Source: Sporosarcina sp. E16_8 (lineage in GTDB: Bacteria > Bacillota > Bacilli > Bacillales_A > Planococcaceae). From it: a stretch of DNA of 58,247 nt. A program made the position numbers and the translations under genes. The notes beneath the pieces were generated by a model that was not told where the DNA came from, ran no database searches, and worked only from the letters and a program-made list of their open reading frames with translations. Positions 9,832-18,215 of the stretch are shown in pieces. The number at the start of each line of letters is the position of its first letter. Positions within the stretch are counted from its first letter, which is position 1. The stretch lies in NCBI RefSeq assembly GCF_017347095.1, contig NZ_JADPRZ010000018.1:1-58247 (forward strand), read 5' to 3'.

Positions 9832-10833
9832 TCATTTCAAATCATCAAGACTTTTAATCTTTGTCTTTTCACGTGTGACAATCTGAATCACTTCAGGATA
9901 GATATGGCCGATGAAAGCCGCATTTTTCACTTCATGCCCTTCAAATTCAGCTTCTCCATTTAATGCCTGTAAGGCAGGAACGTGTACAGACATACCAAGA
10001 TCCATATGGCCATCGCGGATTGTGGATAAGTTCTCCACTGATGCACCCGTTTCCGTATTCGTTACATGCATGCCATCGATATATTTGTTCCATAAGTTAG
10101 CCATTTCTCCCCCAAGAGGATAATACGTGCCCCCCTGGCTCCCTGTTCCAAGAATAAATTCTTTCTTCCGCTTCTTCGCATCGGCAGTGAGTTCCGCAAC
10201 TTCATTATCAACAGTTAGCCCTTGTTCTTCGTAATACCTTTTCGCCCCTGGATGAATTAACAGCCCCTCTGCTCCGCGCAATGCATTTTCCAATGTCATT
10301 TGTTTCGCTTGAGCATGTGTATTCTCGCCTGCATTTTCAATCATACTTTTCGCAATCTCGTACCCTAGTTCCTCATCGATTGTATCCGTGCTGCCCACTA
10401 GAATCGCATATGCGGTGACAGTTTCGATATCTTCCGTAAGAAAGTCATACGTTTCTTTTGGGATTGTAAGTCGTCGATAACCTGAATTCTTTTCAATATG
10501 TTCGATCGCTTTATCCGAGAGTCCAAGCATTTTCACATCACCCGCGGATGCTTGGAGACTTTCAATACTTGCAGCTGGAAGTCCAAGAATCCCAATTGAC
10601 ACATCGATATTTCCATCTTGAACACCGTCCGCAGCGTCCCCGAATCCTTCTTGGTAGGCTTTGTAATCACCATCCTCAATCCCGTATCCCGCAAGAATCA
10701 ACGTCGCCACATTATTCGTTTCACTCGCCGCCGGTCCAATCGCGATGTTTTTTTTCCCTCCACCACATGCAGATAAGACTAGTACCATTGCGACCACCAG
10801 GAAAAATAATACACGCACCTTGTTCTTCCTCAC
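9832..10833 (-). CDS. TAXI-family TRAP receptor lipoprotein, apparently circularly permuted
   Basis: A 333-residue lipoprotein (lipobox LSAC, Cys-23) that would deliver substrate to the fused permease encoded next. It reads in an unusual order. Residues 29-205 match what is normally the middle and C-terminal part of TAXI receptors: IAIGPAASETNN (30-41), DGVQDGNIDVSI (69-80), the IPKETYDF segment (124-131), QMTLENALRG (178-187), then the usual terminal LIHPGAKRYYEEQG (192-205). A charged linker (206-224) follows. Only then comes the usual N-terminal part: FILGTGSQGGTYYPLGG (226-242), ETGASVENL (261-269) and IYPEVIQIV (311-319), ending at SLDDLK (328-333). In normal members DLK is followed directly by GKR-IAIGP. 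Both lobes therefore seem complete but permuted. The GTG start has an AAGGGGG site 8 nt upstream. Confidence 0.9.
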   Translation of the reverse strand: MRKNKVRVLFFLVVAMVLVLSACGGGKKNIAIGPAASETNNVATLILAGYGIEDGDYKAYQEGFGDAADGVQDGNIDVSIGILGLPAASIESLQASAGDVKMLGLSDKAIEHIEKNSGYRRLTIPKETYDFLTEDIETVTAYAILVGSTDTIDEELGYEIAKSMIENAGENTHAQAKQMTLENALRGAEGLLIHPGAKRYYEEQGLTVDNEVAELTADAKKRKKEFILGTGSQGGTYYPLGGEMANLWNKYIDGMHVTNTETGASVENLSTIRDGHMDLGMSVHVPALQALNGEAEFEGHEVKNAAFIGHIYPEVIQIVTREKTKIKSLDDLK

Positions 10834-10963
10834 TTGATTACCCCCTTGTTTAATTTCTATTTAACGTCCTGTGTGAACGTTTTCAAATCAGTAGTTAGAT
10901 CTGTAGATTACTAAGTTCACTTTATGTAGCAGCTGCTCTAAATAGTCCACTTGTCCTAAACTA

Positions 10964-11062
10964 AACAAAAGCGCAAGCGCCTGTTCAGCGGCGACAGGCA
11001 TAAGGCGGGTAAAGGGAAGGCAGTCTAGGTTCGCGATCCTCTAGGCGCTGGAGTCTGGACGT
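10964..11062 (+). repeat. Family R repeat, copy 2
   Basis: AAACAAAAGCGCAAGCGCC at the left and GGCGCTGGAGTCTGGACG at the right match the ends of the element at 1-122. The middle has CAGGCATAAGG and CCTCTAGGCGCT in the same order. It lies between the TRAP operon promoter region and the amidohydrolase terminator. The rest of 10834-11119 shows nothing else I can name. Confidence 0.7.
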
Positions 11063-11119
11063 GAAATCTCTATATTGCAGCTTATCCACAGTACGAAATT
11101 TTATTGTTTCCTGGACACT

Positions 11120-11166
11120 AAAAAAGCCTTTCAGCATCACGACAATTCGCGATACCAAAAGGCTTG
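11120..11166 (-). terminator. Terminator of the amidohydrolase gene
   Basis: AAAGCCTTTC and its inverted partner AAAAGGCTT enclose a long interrupted stem. On the minus strand it ends in GGCTTTTTTA, directly after the stop codon. Confidence 0.7.
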
Positions 11167-11171
11167 TTCAA

Positions 11172-12278
11172 TTAATCTTTCAAATAAGATGCTTTTTTCA
11201 ACGTTTCCGCCAACACACGCGCTCCAATATCAAGTGCTGCCTTGTTGAACGTCATATCTGGATGATGAAGCCCTGGACCAAGATCTGCTCCAATACCAAT
11301 CATTGCAGCTTTTAATTTTGGATTATGAATCGTGTAGAAATGGAAATCATCACTGCCTGATGTAATGACGTCAGGTGCGTATCCCTCTTCCCCCACTGTT
11401 GCCAAAATAGCTTCCCGGGCAATAGTTGTCGCTTCTTCAGACACTTCTGCAGCCGGCGTATAATCACTCCACGCCAATTCTATTTCCACACCGTGCATCT
11501 GTCCAATTGCTTGGATTCCCTGGGAAATACGTTCCTTCAGCTCCCCGAGCACTACATTTGACTGTGCTCTGGCATCGATTGCAAACGTTGCAGTCCCAGG
11601 AATAATATTGAGACTATCTCCGCCCGCCTGCACTTTTGTCAGTTTTGCTGAATACGCTTCGTAAGGTGAAAAATGGATTGTTTTCACAAACTGTGCAATC
11701 GCAAATAACGGATCTAGTGCACTGTTTCCTTGCTGTGGACGTGCACCATGCGCATCGTCGCCAATGATTTTCCCCTCAAGGAACACGGCCGCCCCGTGAT
11801 GAATTGCTGGTGTCACTTTTCCAAATGGAATTTCTTCCTGTGGGCGTAAATGCACACCAAACAAATAGGAAACGTCGTCGACGGCTCCTCGCTCAATCAT
11901 CGAATTTGCACCATTTCCTTTTTCTTCTGCTGGTTGGAAAATAAATCGGATCCGACTGCCCAGTTCCTCCTGTTGCAAATAACTAAGTGCCCCTAACACC
12001 ATTGATATATTCGCATCATGCCCACAAGAATGATTCGCCTTATAGACGCCGCCGACTTCCTGCCACAATGCATCGATGTCCGCTCGTACCGCGATAATAC
12101 GATCTCCTTCACCTATTTCAGCGATAACCCCAGTCACATCGTCAAACGTATGATGTTTTACATTCAATTTTGATAATATCTCCGATAATTTCGCAGTTGT
12201 CTCTACTTCTTTCCAACTCACTTCTGGATAAGCATGAAAATGTTCGAACCATTTCCCGATTTTCTCTTTGATTACCAA
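11172..12278 (-). CDS. amhX: M20-family amidohydrolase, AmhX-like
   Basis: A 368-residue metallopeptidase-type hydrolase of the M20 family, cytoplasmic (no signal). It has the PEVSWKE start, the ADIDALWQEV segment, the metal-binding SCGHDANISMVLG, the catalytic PAEEKGNG and GVHLRPQEE, the dimerisation domain with HGARPQQGNSALDP, and SGSDDFHFY near the end. The wording around ADIDALWQEV resembles Bacillus AmhX, which releases amino acids from N-acyl or similar conjugates; the true substrate is not shown. The TTG start at 12278 has GGAG 8 nt upstream. It is transcribed alone, towards the TRAP operon on the same strand; a link with amino acid or peptide uptake is only inference. Confidence 0.85.
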   Translation of the reverse strand: MVIKEKIGKWFEHFHAYPEVSWKEVETTAKLSEILSKLNVKHHTFDDVTGVIAEIGEGDRIIAVRADIDALWQEVGGVYKANHSCGHDANISMVLGALSYLQQEELGSRIRFIFQPAEEKGNGANSMIERGAVDDVSYLFGVHLRPQEEIPFGKVTPAIHHGAAVFLEGKIIGDDAHGARPQQGNSALDPLFAIAQFVKTIHFSPYEAYSAKLTKVQAGGDSLNIIPGTATFAIDARAQSNVVLGELKERISQGIQAIGQMHGVEIELAWSDYTPAAEVSEEATTIAREAILATVGEEGYAPDVITSGSDDFHFYTIHNPKLKAAMIGIGADLGPGLHHPDMTFNKAALDIGARVLAETLKKASYLKD

Positions 12279-12394
12279 TTAAAACACTCCAATCATTCTT
12301 TGGTTCATTAATCTATTATTAAATACTTCACATCTTTCAGAATAACCTATTTTCCGGAATATTTAAAGTAATACTGGAGATATATAGTCAGCAC

Positions 12395-12535
12395 TTAACA
12401 AATAGAATGTACTTCCAACACCGCTTAGTCGCTTGCTGATGGCCTTACGCAATAAGCCCGCCAGAAAGAACACTGCCGGTCTTATTGCTTCGGCTCACAC
12501 TTGTCGCTCCTTCGCTACATTTGTTCGTTATAGGG
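12395..12535 (+). repeat. Structured repeat family S, copy 1
   Basis: This shares about 140 bp with 44530-44757: ACCGCTT-GTCGCTT-TGATGGCCTT, then CACTG-CGGTCT, CTTCGGC, GTCGCTCC-TCGCTA and TTCGTT. It can form the stem GCAATAAG (12449-12456) with CTTATTGC (12481-12488). In the second copy both arms have changed together. No ORF. The flanks of this 408-bp gap show nothing else apart from the terminator at 12632. Confidence 0.7.
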
Positions 12536-12631
12536 ATGTGGTATATCACCTGGTTAATTCCATATAAGTAGTGCCGAATATATAGTTATGATTGGTTCGG
12601 TATATATCTCAATTAACCACTTTCAAAACCA

Positions 12632-12665
12632 ATAAAAAAAGTTGCCGCTAGTATCCCAGGGCAAC
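12632..12665 (-). terminator. Terminator of the flippase gene
   Basis: On the minus strand GTTGCC...GGCAAC is followed by TTTTTTTATT. It lies 22 bp beyond the flippase stop codon. Confidence 0.8.
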
Positions 12666-12686
12666 CTCACGAATCAATCTAGTAAA

Positions 12687-13970
12687 TTACAACTTCCACT
12701 TCACTCTCGCATAAATAGCGAGCATTACGAAGTTCGCCGCGGCACTAATGACCGTACCGTATGCAATTGATGAAGCACCGTGCGAGTCAATCATCAAATA
12801 AATAACGCCGAGATTAATCGCAAAGACACTTATCAAACTGAATATTACAGGTATAATCGAATTGGCTTTTGCATAATAGAACCGCGTAATATACGTGTTT
12901 GCAGCAAGGAAAAACATCGACAGTGTAAATACGCGAAAAATCGGCACGATTAGCAGAATCGAAGACTCCGTGGATGCACCATGTCCAAAAACAAGACGGA
13001 CAAGCGGCTCTGCGAAAAAGTAAGCGATCATAGTTGCCGGTACAAGTAGTGCAACTAGATAGAGCATTCCTTTTTTATAAAGCGCACGGATTGTTTCCAT
13101 ATCGCCTTCCCCTTGTTTTTTACTAAGAAGAGGATAGATAACCGTCGTCACTGCAGTCATCATGATTGCCTGGGGGAAACCCGTCAATTTAGATGCATAA
13201 TTGACCGCCGAAATTGTTCCTTCCCCAAATCCATCCGCTACGATCCGATGAATAACAAAATAAAATTGCAATGATGCGCCACCAAACAAGATTGGCAATG
13301 CAATCACCCATAACCGTTTCGTATCAACAGACATGGCAAATGAAGGCTTCAAAGAATAAAGTTTTGATTTCCGAAGTCCTACATATAAGAATACACCCAT
13401 TAATATCGCACCTACCAGTGCACCAATCCCATACGATTCAGGACCAAAATAACTTGTTAGCACAACAGCGATTCCGACAAAAGACGCATTATATAGAAGG
13501 ACTGCTAGACTGGACAAGTTAAACTTGCCGTTAACATTCAATACACCGCTCATCCATGTCGACAAAACAAGAATAATAGAAGACGGCATCATCCATAAGT
13601 AAAGAGTGCGCGTCAACGCAAATTCTTCAGCAGTCATATTTTTGAAAAAAAACTGCAAGAGTGGATCTGTAAAGACCAACAATACAGCCGTAATCGCAAC
13701 TGCAGCTACAAGAACTGTCGTAAATGATTTTCGAACAAACAATGCTTTATCCGTTCTTGTCGAGTGATAGACAGATATGAACGCCGTCGTTAACGCCCCA
13801 CCAACCACAAGGTAAATGAAATTCGGTATTGTATAAGCAGTTATTATTGCATCTGCAGTTTTTGATGTACCGTATTGATTACTAATTGCCATTTCTCTGA
13901 TGAACCCGAACAATCTAGCAACAATATTAATAACCGCAACCGCGCCGATAATCTTCATCATTTTACTCAT
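12687..13970 (-). CDS. MurJ/MviN-family lipid flippase
   Basis: 427 residues with about 12 membrane segments. The N-terminus is typical of MviN/MurJ (VINIVARLFGFIREMAISNQYG in parts, then ADAIITAYTIPN and GGALTTAFI), followed by repeated hydrophobic helices and GHGASTESS. MurJ proteins flip lipid II or related undecaprenyl-linked precursors outward. It is short for the family (usually about 500 residues or more with 14 helices), so it may be a specialised wall-polymer flippase rather than the main MurJ. The ATG at 13970 overlaps the glycosyltransferase stop (ATGAGTAA), a typical coupled pair; the TTG at 13979 is less likely. Confidence 0.85.
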   Translation of the reverse strand: MSKMMKIIGAVAVINIVARLFGFIREMAISNQYGTSKTADAIITAYTIPNFIYLVVGGALTTAFISVYHSTRTDKALFVRKSFTTVLVAAVAITAVLLVFTDPLLQFFFKNMTAEEFALTRTLYLWMMPSSIILVLSTWMSGVLNVNGKFNLSSLAVLLYNASFVGIAVVLTSYFGPESYGIGALVGAILMGVFLYVGLRKSKLYSLKPSFAMSVDTKRLWVIALPILFGGASLQFYFVIHRIVADGFGEGTISAVNYASKLTGFPQAIMMTAVTTVIYPLLSKKQGEGDMETIRALYKKGMLYLVALLVPATMIAYFFAEPLVRLVFGHGASTESSILLIVPIFRVFTLSMFFLAANTYITRFYYAKANSIIPVIFSLISVFAINLGVIYLMIDSHGASSIAYGTVISAAANFVMLAIYARVKWKL

Positions 13971-15093
13971 TATGATCAACCTGACCTTTCTCGGCTGAAC
14001 GATAAATCGACAATAAGTCCTCTAAAATCGTTTCATATGAATGCTGCGCAATTTTCGCCTGCGCAACGGTTTCATCGATCATATCAGACTTGTCGTCCAA
14101 CGCACTCCATAAACCTTTCGCCAATGAATCCGGATTTTTCGGTTCAACCAAAATCCCTGCTCGATCTCTCAACAAATTAGAAAGCCCTCCAACATCCGTT
14201 GCGACAACTTTCGTCCCGGCAGACATCGCTTCGAGTGCGACTAATCCGAATCCTTCATGGTGTGAGGGAAGCACAAGCGCATCGGCCGCAGACATCCAAA
14301 GCGACAAATCGGCTTGACCTAGAGGCTCTTTGAAATGAATATCTTCAACATCCTTTTCTCTGATGAACGACCGTAACTCCTCGACAAATTGCCTGTCTTT
14401 CTGCGAACCAATTACATATAAAGAACTATCAGGGAACGACATTTTTAGTGAATCAAACGCTTCGACAAGTTCAAGAAGACCTTTTGCCTGAATCACATTT
14501 CCAACGAAGATCAACATTTTCTCTTCTATAGAAAGACCAAGCTTTTCCCTCGCCTCCACTTTAGCTACATAGTTAAAAATGGATGTATCGACGCCCATAC
14601 TCATAACATGCACGCTCGTTTCCGGAACATCGAAGTTATTTATCACATCTTCCCGAAGTTTGTCACCAACAACAATGACCGATTCCGCTTGTTGTAAGAT
14701 TTTTTTTGTCATGTCGGCAATGCGCTGACTCTTGGCAGCCATCTTATCTATATCCCCACCATGAACAGTCACAACATAAGGAATACCAAACATCTTTTTC
14801 CCCATCAATGAAATGATTCCTGTTGGAAACGCATAATGCGCATGCGTTAAGGATAAATGCTTACGATTTTTCATCATATATAATAAAGAATGGCAAAACC
14901 ATGTCATATATTTTTTCAATGCCTGGATTTTCCCTTTTCCAGGATTCCGAATCGCAACTACATCGACATCCAGATCTGCCGACTGAAGAAGTCCAACCTG
15001 ATTTTTCACAAAAAGGCCGAATGTCGGGTGCTCTATTGACGGATACATATTGCTGAATACGACTATTTTTTTCATTTCAGTTTTCAACCCCAT
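13963..15093 (-). CDS. GT4-family glycosyltransferase
   Basis: 376 residues with a GT-B fold. The N-terminal domain has SNMYPSIEHPTFGLFVKNQV and HAHYAFPTG with VTVHGGDID. The C-terminal domain has GNVIQAKGLLELVEAF and the EX7E sugar-nucleotide motif in HEGFGLVALEAMSAG. GT4 enzymes are retaining transferases acting on lipid-linked sugars or polysaccharides. The overlap with the flippase gene points to synthesis and export of one surface glycan, possibly the wall polymer that SLH domains bind; this is inference. The start at 15093 has only a modest AGG site; an internal ATG six codons on (MKKIVVFSN) is possible. Confidence 0.88.
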   Translation of the reverse strand: MGLKTEMKKIVVFSNMYPSIEHPTFGLFVKNQVGLLQSADLDVDVVAIRNPGKGKIQALKKYMTWFCHSLLYMMKNRKHLSLTHAHYAFPTGIISLMGKKMFGIPYVVTVHGGDIDKMAAKSQRIADMTKKILQQAESVIVVGDKLREDVINNFDVPETSVHVMSMGVDTSIFNYVAKVEAREKLGLSIEEKMLIFVGNVIQAKGLLELVEAFDSLKMSFPDSSLYVIGSQKDRQFVEELRSFIREKDVEDIHFKEPLGQADLSLWMSAADALVLPSHHEGFGLVALEAMSAGTKVVATDVGGLSNLLRDRAGILVEPKNPDSLAKGLWSALDDKSDMIDETVAQAKIAQHSYETILEDLLSIYRSAEKGQVDHNE

Positions 15094-15207
15094 CTTTCAA
15101 TAACCTACCTAGCTAGACCTTTATTTAGATTCAATAATTATAGCATATCATCTGTCATTCGACCTCTTGACAGCCAATACTGCAATGTAACACTATTAAA
15201 TTACCAT

Positions 15208-15252
15208 AAAAAAACGCTAGTTGACAGGATAGAATCCAGTCAACTAGCGTTT
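15208..15252 (-). terminator. Strong hairpin in the glycosyltransferase leader (possible attenuator)
   Basis: AAACGCTAGTTGAC (15212-15225) and GTCAACTAGCGTTT (15239-15252) form a perfect 14-bp stem. The T-run follows on the minus strand only. It therefore points at transcripts running into the glycosyltransferase gene, whose start is 115 bp further on. Either it blocks read-through antisense to the NlpC gene or it is a leader attenuator. Confidence 0.6.
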
Positions 15253-15282
15253 CGAGACTACTTATAAGTAAAATCAAAGCAC

Positions 15283-15310
15283 TGTAATACTATTGTAATG
15301 TAACTGTAAT
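15283..15310 (+). promoter_or_regulatory. Triple WalR-like box upstream of the NlpC/P60 gene
   Basis: TGTAAT occurs three times at exact 11-bp steps (15283, 15294, 15305), each pair separated by 5 bp. This fits the WalR consensus TGTWAH-N5-TGTWAH twice over. WalRK in Firmicutes controls cell-wall hydrolases such as LytE, CwlO and YocH, and the gene downstream is a hydrolase of that class. A possible -10 (TATGCT, 15328-15333) lies 17 bp after the last box. Confidence 0.6.
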
Positions 15311-15393
15311 CGAATTGGGGGTTTAGCTATGCTAAGATGTTGACAGATAAAGCACACTCTATTAGATGTGCGAAAGGGGATTTTGAGAAACGA

Positions 15394-16302
15394 ATGAAAC
15401 GTCTTTTATTTCTAGTTTTTGCAAGCATACTATTTTCAACGTCCATCCCTTCCATGGCTTCGGCAGATTCTGCAACTAATCTCGTAAACACAGCTCGATC
15501 ATATATAGGTACACCTTATTCATATGGAGGGACAACCACTTCCGGTTTCGACTGCTCAGGATATACGCAATACGTATTTAAACAACAAGGGATTTCCATT
15601 CCGAGAACGACTGGTCAACAGTATGCTATGGGAACATCTGTTGCAAAAAGTGATTTGAAAACAGGCGACCTTGTATTCTTTAATACAAGCGGCAGTGGAG
15701 TTTCACATGACGGAATTTATATTGGATCCGGTCAATTCATCCACTCTTCATCAAGCAAGGGTGTCATGGTATCTTCCATAAACGACCCTGCCTACTGGGG
15801 TAGCCGTTATATCGGCGCTAAACGAGTGAATGATTTCACACCAGGTTCTCTCGTCGCATCGGCTGACGTACCAACAGCAGCTAAAAAAGCAGTTACATAC
15901 GCATCACGTGCCGAAATTGCTCAAACACTTGTCGATGAACTCGGTTTGAAAAAAAAGAGCACTCAATCTTCTTTTTCTGACGTAGCGGCGGATCATCCAC
16001 AGCTCGATGCTATCATCGCAGTATCGGATGCAGGTATCTTCTCAGGAGATGACGGTAAATTTAATCCTCGTGGTGAAATGACACGCGCGCAACTTGCTAA
16101 AGTACTTGTAGAAGCATTTGATCTTAAAGGATCTACTGTTACTTCCTTCAATGATGTTCCAAAAGATCATTGGGCAAGTGAATATATTAACATTCTTTAT
16201 CACAATGAAATTACAACCGGTTATGGCGATGGTAATTTCGGTCTAAGTGATAAAGTTACTGCAAGTCAGTTCAAGAAGTTCACTGATCGTCTCACTAACT
16301 AA
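15394..16302 (+). CDS. Secreted NlpC/P60 endopeptidase with SLH domains
   Basis: 302 residues from the ATG at 15394, which starts a clear signal peptide (MKRLLFLVFA..., cleavage near ASA-DS at 24-25). Residues 26-140 are an NlpC/P60 papain-like domain with the catalytic Cys-54 in FDCSGYTQY, His-105 in VSHDGIYIG and a third polar residue His-117 in QFIHSS. It would cut peptidoglycan stem peptides (D-Glu to diamino acid). Residues 165-302 hold SLH repeats, with EMTRAQLAKVL and FNDVPKDHWASEYI, that anchor the protein to a pyruvylated wall polymer. A longer reading from 15337 would put 19 residues before the signal and lacks a ribosome site. WalR-like boxes lie upstream. Confidence 0.93.
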   Translation: MKRLLFLVFASILFSTSIPSMASADSATNLVNTARSYIGTPYSYGGTTTSGFDCSGYTQYVFKQQGISIPRTTGQQYAMGTSVAKSDLKTGDLVFFNTSGSGVSHDGIYIGSGQFIHSSSSKGVMVSSINDPAYWGSRYIGAKRVNDFTPGSLVASADVPTAAKKAVTYASRAEIAQTLVDELGLKKKSTQSSFSDVAADHPQLDAIIAVSDAGIFSGDDGKFNPRGEMTRAQLAKVLVEAFDLKGSTVTSFNDVPKDHWASEYINILYHNEITTGYGDGNFGLSDKVTASQFKKFTDRLTN

Positions 16303-16311
16303 TTTCTTATT

Positions 16312-16347
16312 ACCGGATGTTCCATTTAAGGAACATCCGGTTTTTTT
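16312..16347 (+). terminator. Terminator of the NlpC/P60 gene
   Basis: Perfect 12-bp stem ACCGGATGTTCC / GGAACATCCGGT around ATTTAA, followed by seven T. Confidence 0.92.
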
Positions 16348-16444
16348 ATATAAAAATTCAATTATAGTTATTTATTAGTATGGTAATACATAGCCATCAC
16401 TGTTAAAATGAATCTACAACTCTAGTAAAATAAGGGAGGACACA

Positions 16445-18130
16445 ATGAAAACAATTAAGTGGGCAGCAGTGGTAATGATGATTTTCACGCTCATTTCCAT
16501 GGTCCCAGGACACTCTTTCGCTAAGACTCAATTCACGGACGTAACAACAGATAAGGAATACTTTGAAGAGGTCAATTACATAGCAGATCTTGATATTATT
16601 AAAGGGTACTTAGTAAATGGGGTTTCAAAATTCAAACCTGGCAATAACTTAACGCGTGCACAAGCTGCTAAAATGCTTGTCATTGCTGCTAAAAAACAGG
16701 ACATCCCTACCCCGTCTTTACAATTCACAGACGTTAAATCGGGCACTGAACAGTATAAGTATGTAAGCCGTGCCGTTGAACTTGGCTATTTTAAAGCAGA
16801 CTCTAAAGGTAGCTTTAAACCAAATGAAAACTTGAAACGTGACGAAATGGGTAATGCACTCGCTGTCGCTTTCAATCTTTCTGAAAAGATTTCTGCCGAT
16901 AAACCAATGATGTTTACAGATATGGAAGATAAACAATATGCTGAACGTATCAATGGCCTTTATTACGCTGGAGTAACAAAAGGCGATTCAGGGAAGTTCC
17001 TACCAAAGGCATTCTTGACTCGTTCACAATTCTCGTTATTCCTTGCTCGCGCAATGAATGATAAGTATGCTTTACCCGTTAAACTACCAGATCAAACGTC
17101 AAGTACGTATTTTGCAAGAGTGGCGACAAGCGGCGAAACGCTGAACGTCCGCTCACTTCCATCAATTGATGGGGATATCATTGCTCGGTTAAATAATAAG
17201 GATATCGTTGAAGTTATCGGTAAAACAGGAGACTGGTTATTAATCCTTCTGGATGACGATGAAGGCTATATCAACGCTAAATATACTGTTGAAGCTGGAA
17301 CGGAAACACCTGATGACAACATTGTCACACCTGAAAAACCGACTATTCCTGAAGAACCCAGCGTGACTGGCAACCTAATCGGAAAAGTAACGGTGAAAAG
17401 CCTAAACATGCGACAAACAGCTAGCACTAACTCCCCTGTTATCGCTGCGTTAACACTAGGGCAAAAAGTTGAAGTACTTTCTCTCGATGGAAGCTGGGCG
17501 AAAATTCGTGCAAATTCCAAAACAGGCTTCGTTAGCAAAACATATTTAAAACTATTAAATCAATCAGGAAATCCACTTAAAAACCGAATAATCGTAATTG
17601 ATGCAGGTCACGGTGCACATGATCCTGGTACTTCGAAAAATAAGGTGACGGAAAAAGCCATCACATTGAAAGTCGGTAAACTTGTAGAAGCAAAATTGAA
17701 AAATGCAGGCGCAAAAGTAGTCATGACTCGTTCAAATGATACTTACCTTTCACTTGAACAGCGTACTAACTTAGCCAAAAATAATTTTGCCGAAACATTT
17801 GTATCGATTCACGTGAATTCAGCAACATCGACGTCAGCAAAAGGAACTGAAACGTACTTTGACTCGTCTTCGAATGCTAACTCTGTCGAAAGTAAATCCT
17901 TAGCAACTTACATTCAAAATAATATTATTAAAAGAGCAAACATGGTTAACCGCGGTGTGAAAGACAATCGTTTTTATGTCATTAAGAACAACAACGTCGC
18001 GGCTGTTCTCGTCGAACTCGCTTTCCTCTCCAATGCGGATGATTATAAAAAGCTGACGAGCGATGCCTATTTGGAAATCTATGCAGATTCAATCTATCAA
18101 GGGCTAGTACAATACTATTCAGCCCAGTAA
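16445..18130 (+). CDS. SLH-anchored N-acetylmuramoyl-L-alanine amidase
   Basis: 561 residues. Signal peptide 1-26 (ends HSFA). Three SLH repeats follow (about 30-210; NLTRAQAAKMLV, NLKRDEMGNALAV, FLTRSQFSLFLARA). Two bacterial SH3 domains come next (about 220-282 and 308-370, each with LNVRSLPS or LNMRQTAS), split by a Pro/Glu-rich linker. The C-terminal Amidase_3 domain fills about 385-558. It holds the zinc ligands in DAGHGAHDPG, the Glu in KVTEKAI, His in SIHVNS and the catalytic Glu in VELAFLSN. It removes stem peptides from glycan strands at the cell surface. The ATG follows AGGGAGGA, an excellent ribosome site. It is a single gene with its own terminator. Confidence 0.95.
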   Translation: MKTIKWAAVVMMIFTLISMVPGHSFAKTQFTDVTTDKEYFEEVNYIADLDIIKGYLVNGVSKFKPGNNLTRAQAAKMLVIAAKKQDIPTPSLQFTDVKSGTEQYKYVSRAVELGYFKADSKGSFKPNENLKRDEMGNALAVAFNLSEKISADKPMMFTDMEDKQYAERINGLYYAGVTKGDSGKFLPKAFLTRSQFSLFLARAMNDKYALPVKLPDQTSSTYFARVATSGETLNVRSLPSIDGDIIARLNNKDIVEVIGKTGDWLLILLDDDEGYINAKYTVEAGTETPDDNIVTPEKPTIPEEPSVTGNLIGKVTVKSLNMRQTASTNSPVIAALTLGQKVEVLSLDGSWAKIRANSKTGFVSKTYLKLLNQSGNPLKNRIIVIDAGHGAHDPGTSKNKVTEKAITLKVGKLVEAKLKNAGAKVVMTRSNDTYLSLEQRTNLAKNNFAETFVSIHVNSATSTSAKGTETYFDSSSNANSVESKSLATYIQNNIIKRANMVNRGVKDNRFYVIKNNNVAAVLVELAFLSNADDYKKLTSDAYLEIYADSIYQGLVQYYSAQ

Positions 18131-18136
18131 CAGTAT

Positions 18137-18177
18137 ATACCTAAGAGAATGAAACTATTCTCTTAGGTATTTTTTTA
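18137..18177 (+). terminator. Terminator of the amidase gene
   Basis: ACCTAAGAGAAT / ATTCTCTTAGGT around GAAACT, then ATTTTTTTAT. It starts a few bases after the stop codon. Confidence 0.92.
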
Positions 18178-18215
18178 TAGATAAGAAGGTATAGCTGGCT
18201 TCTTACTTGGAGATA

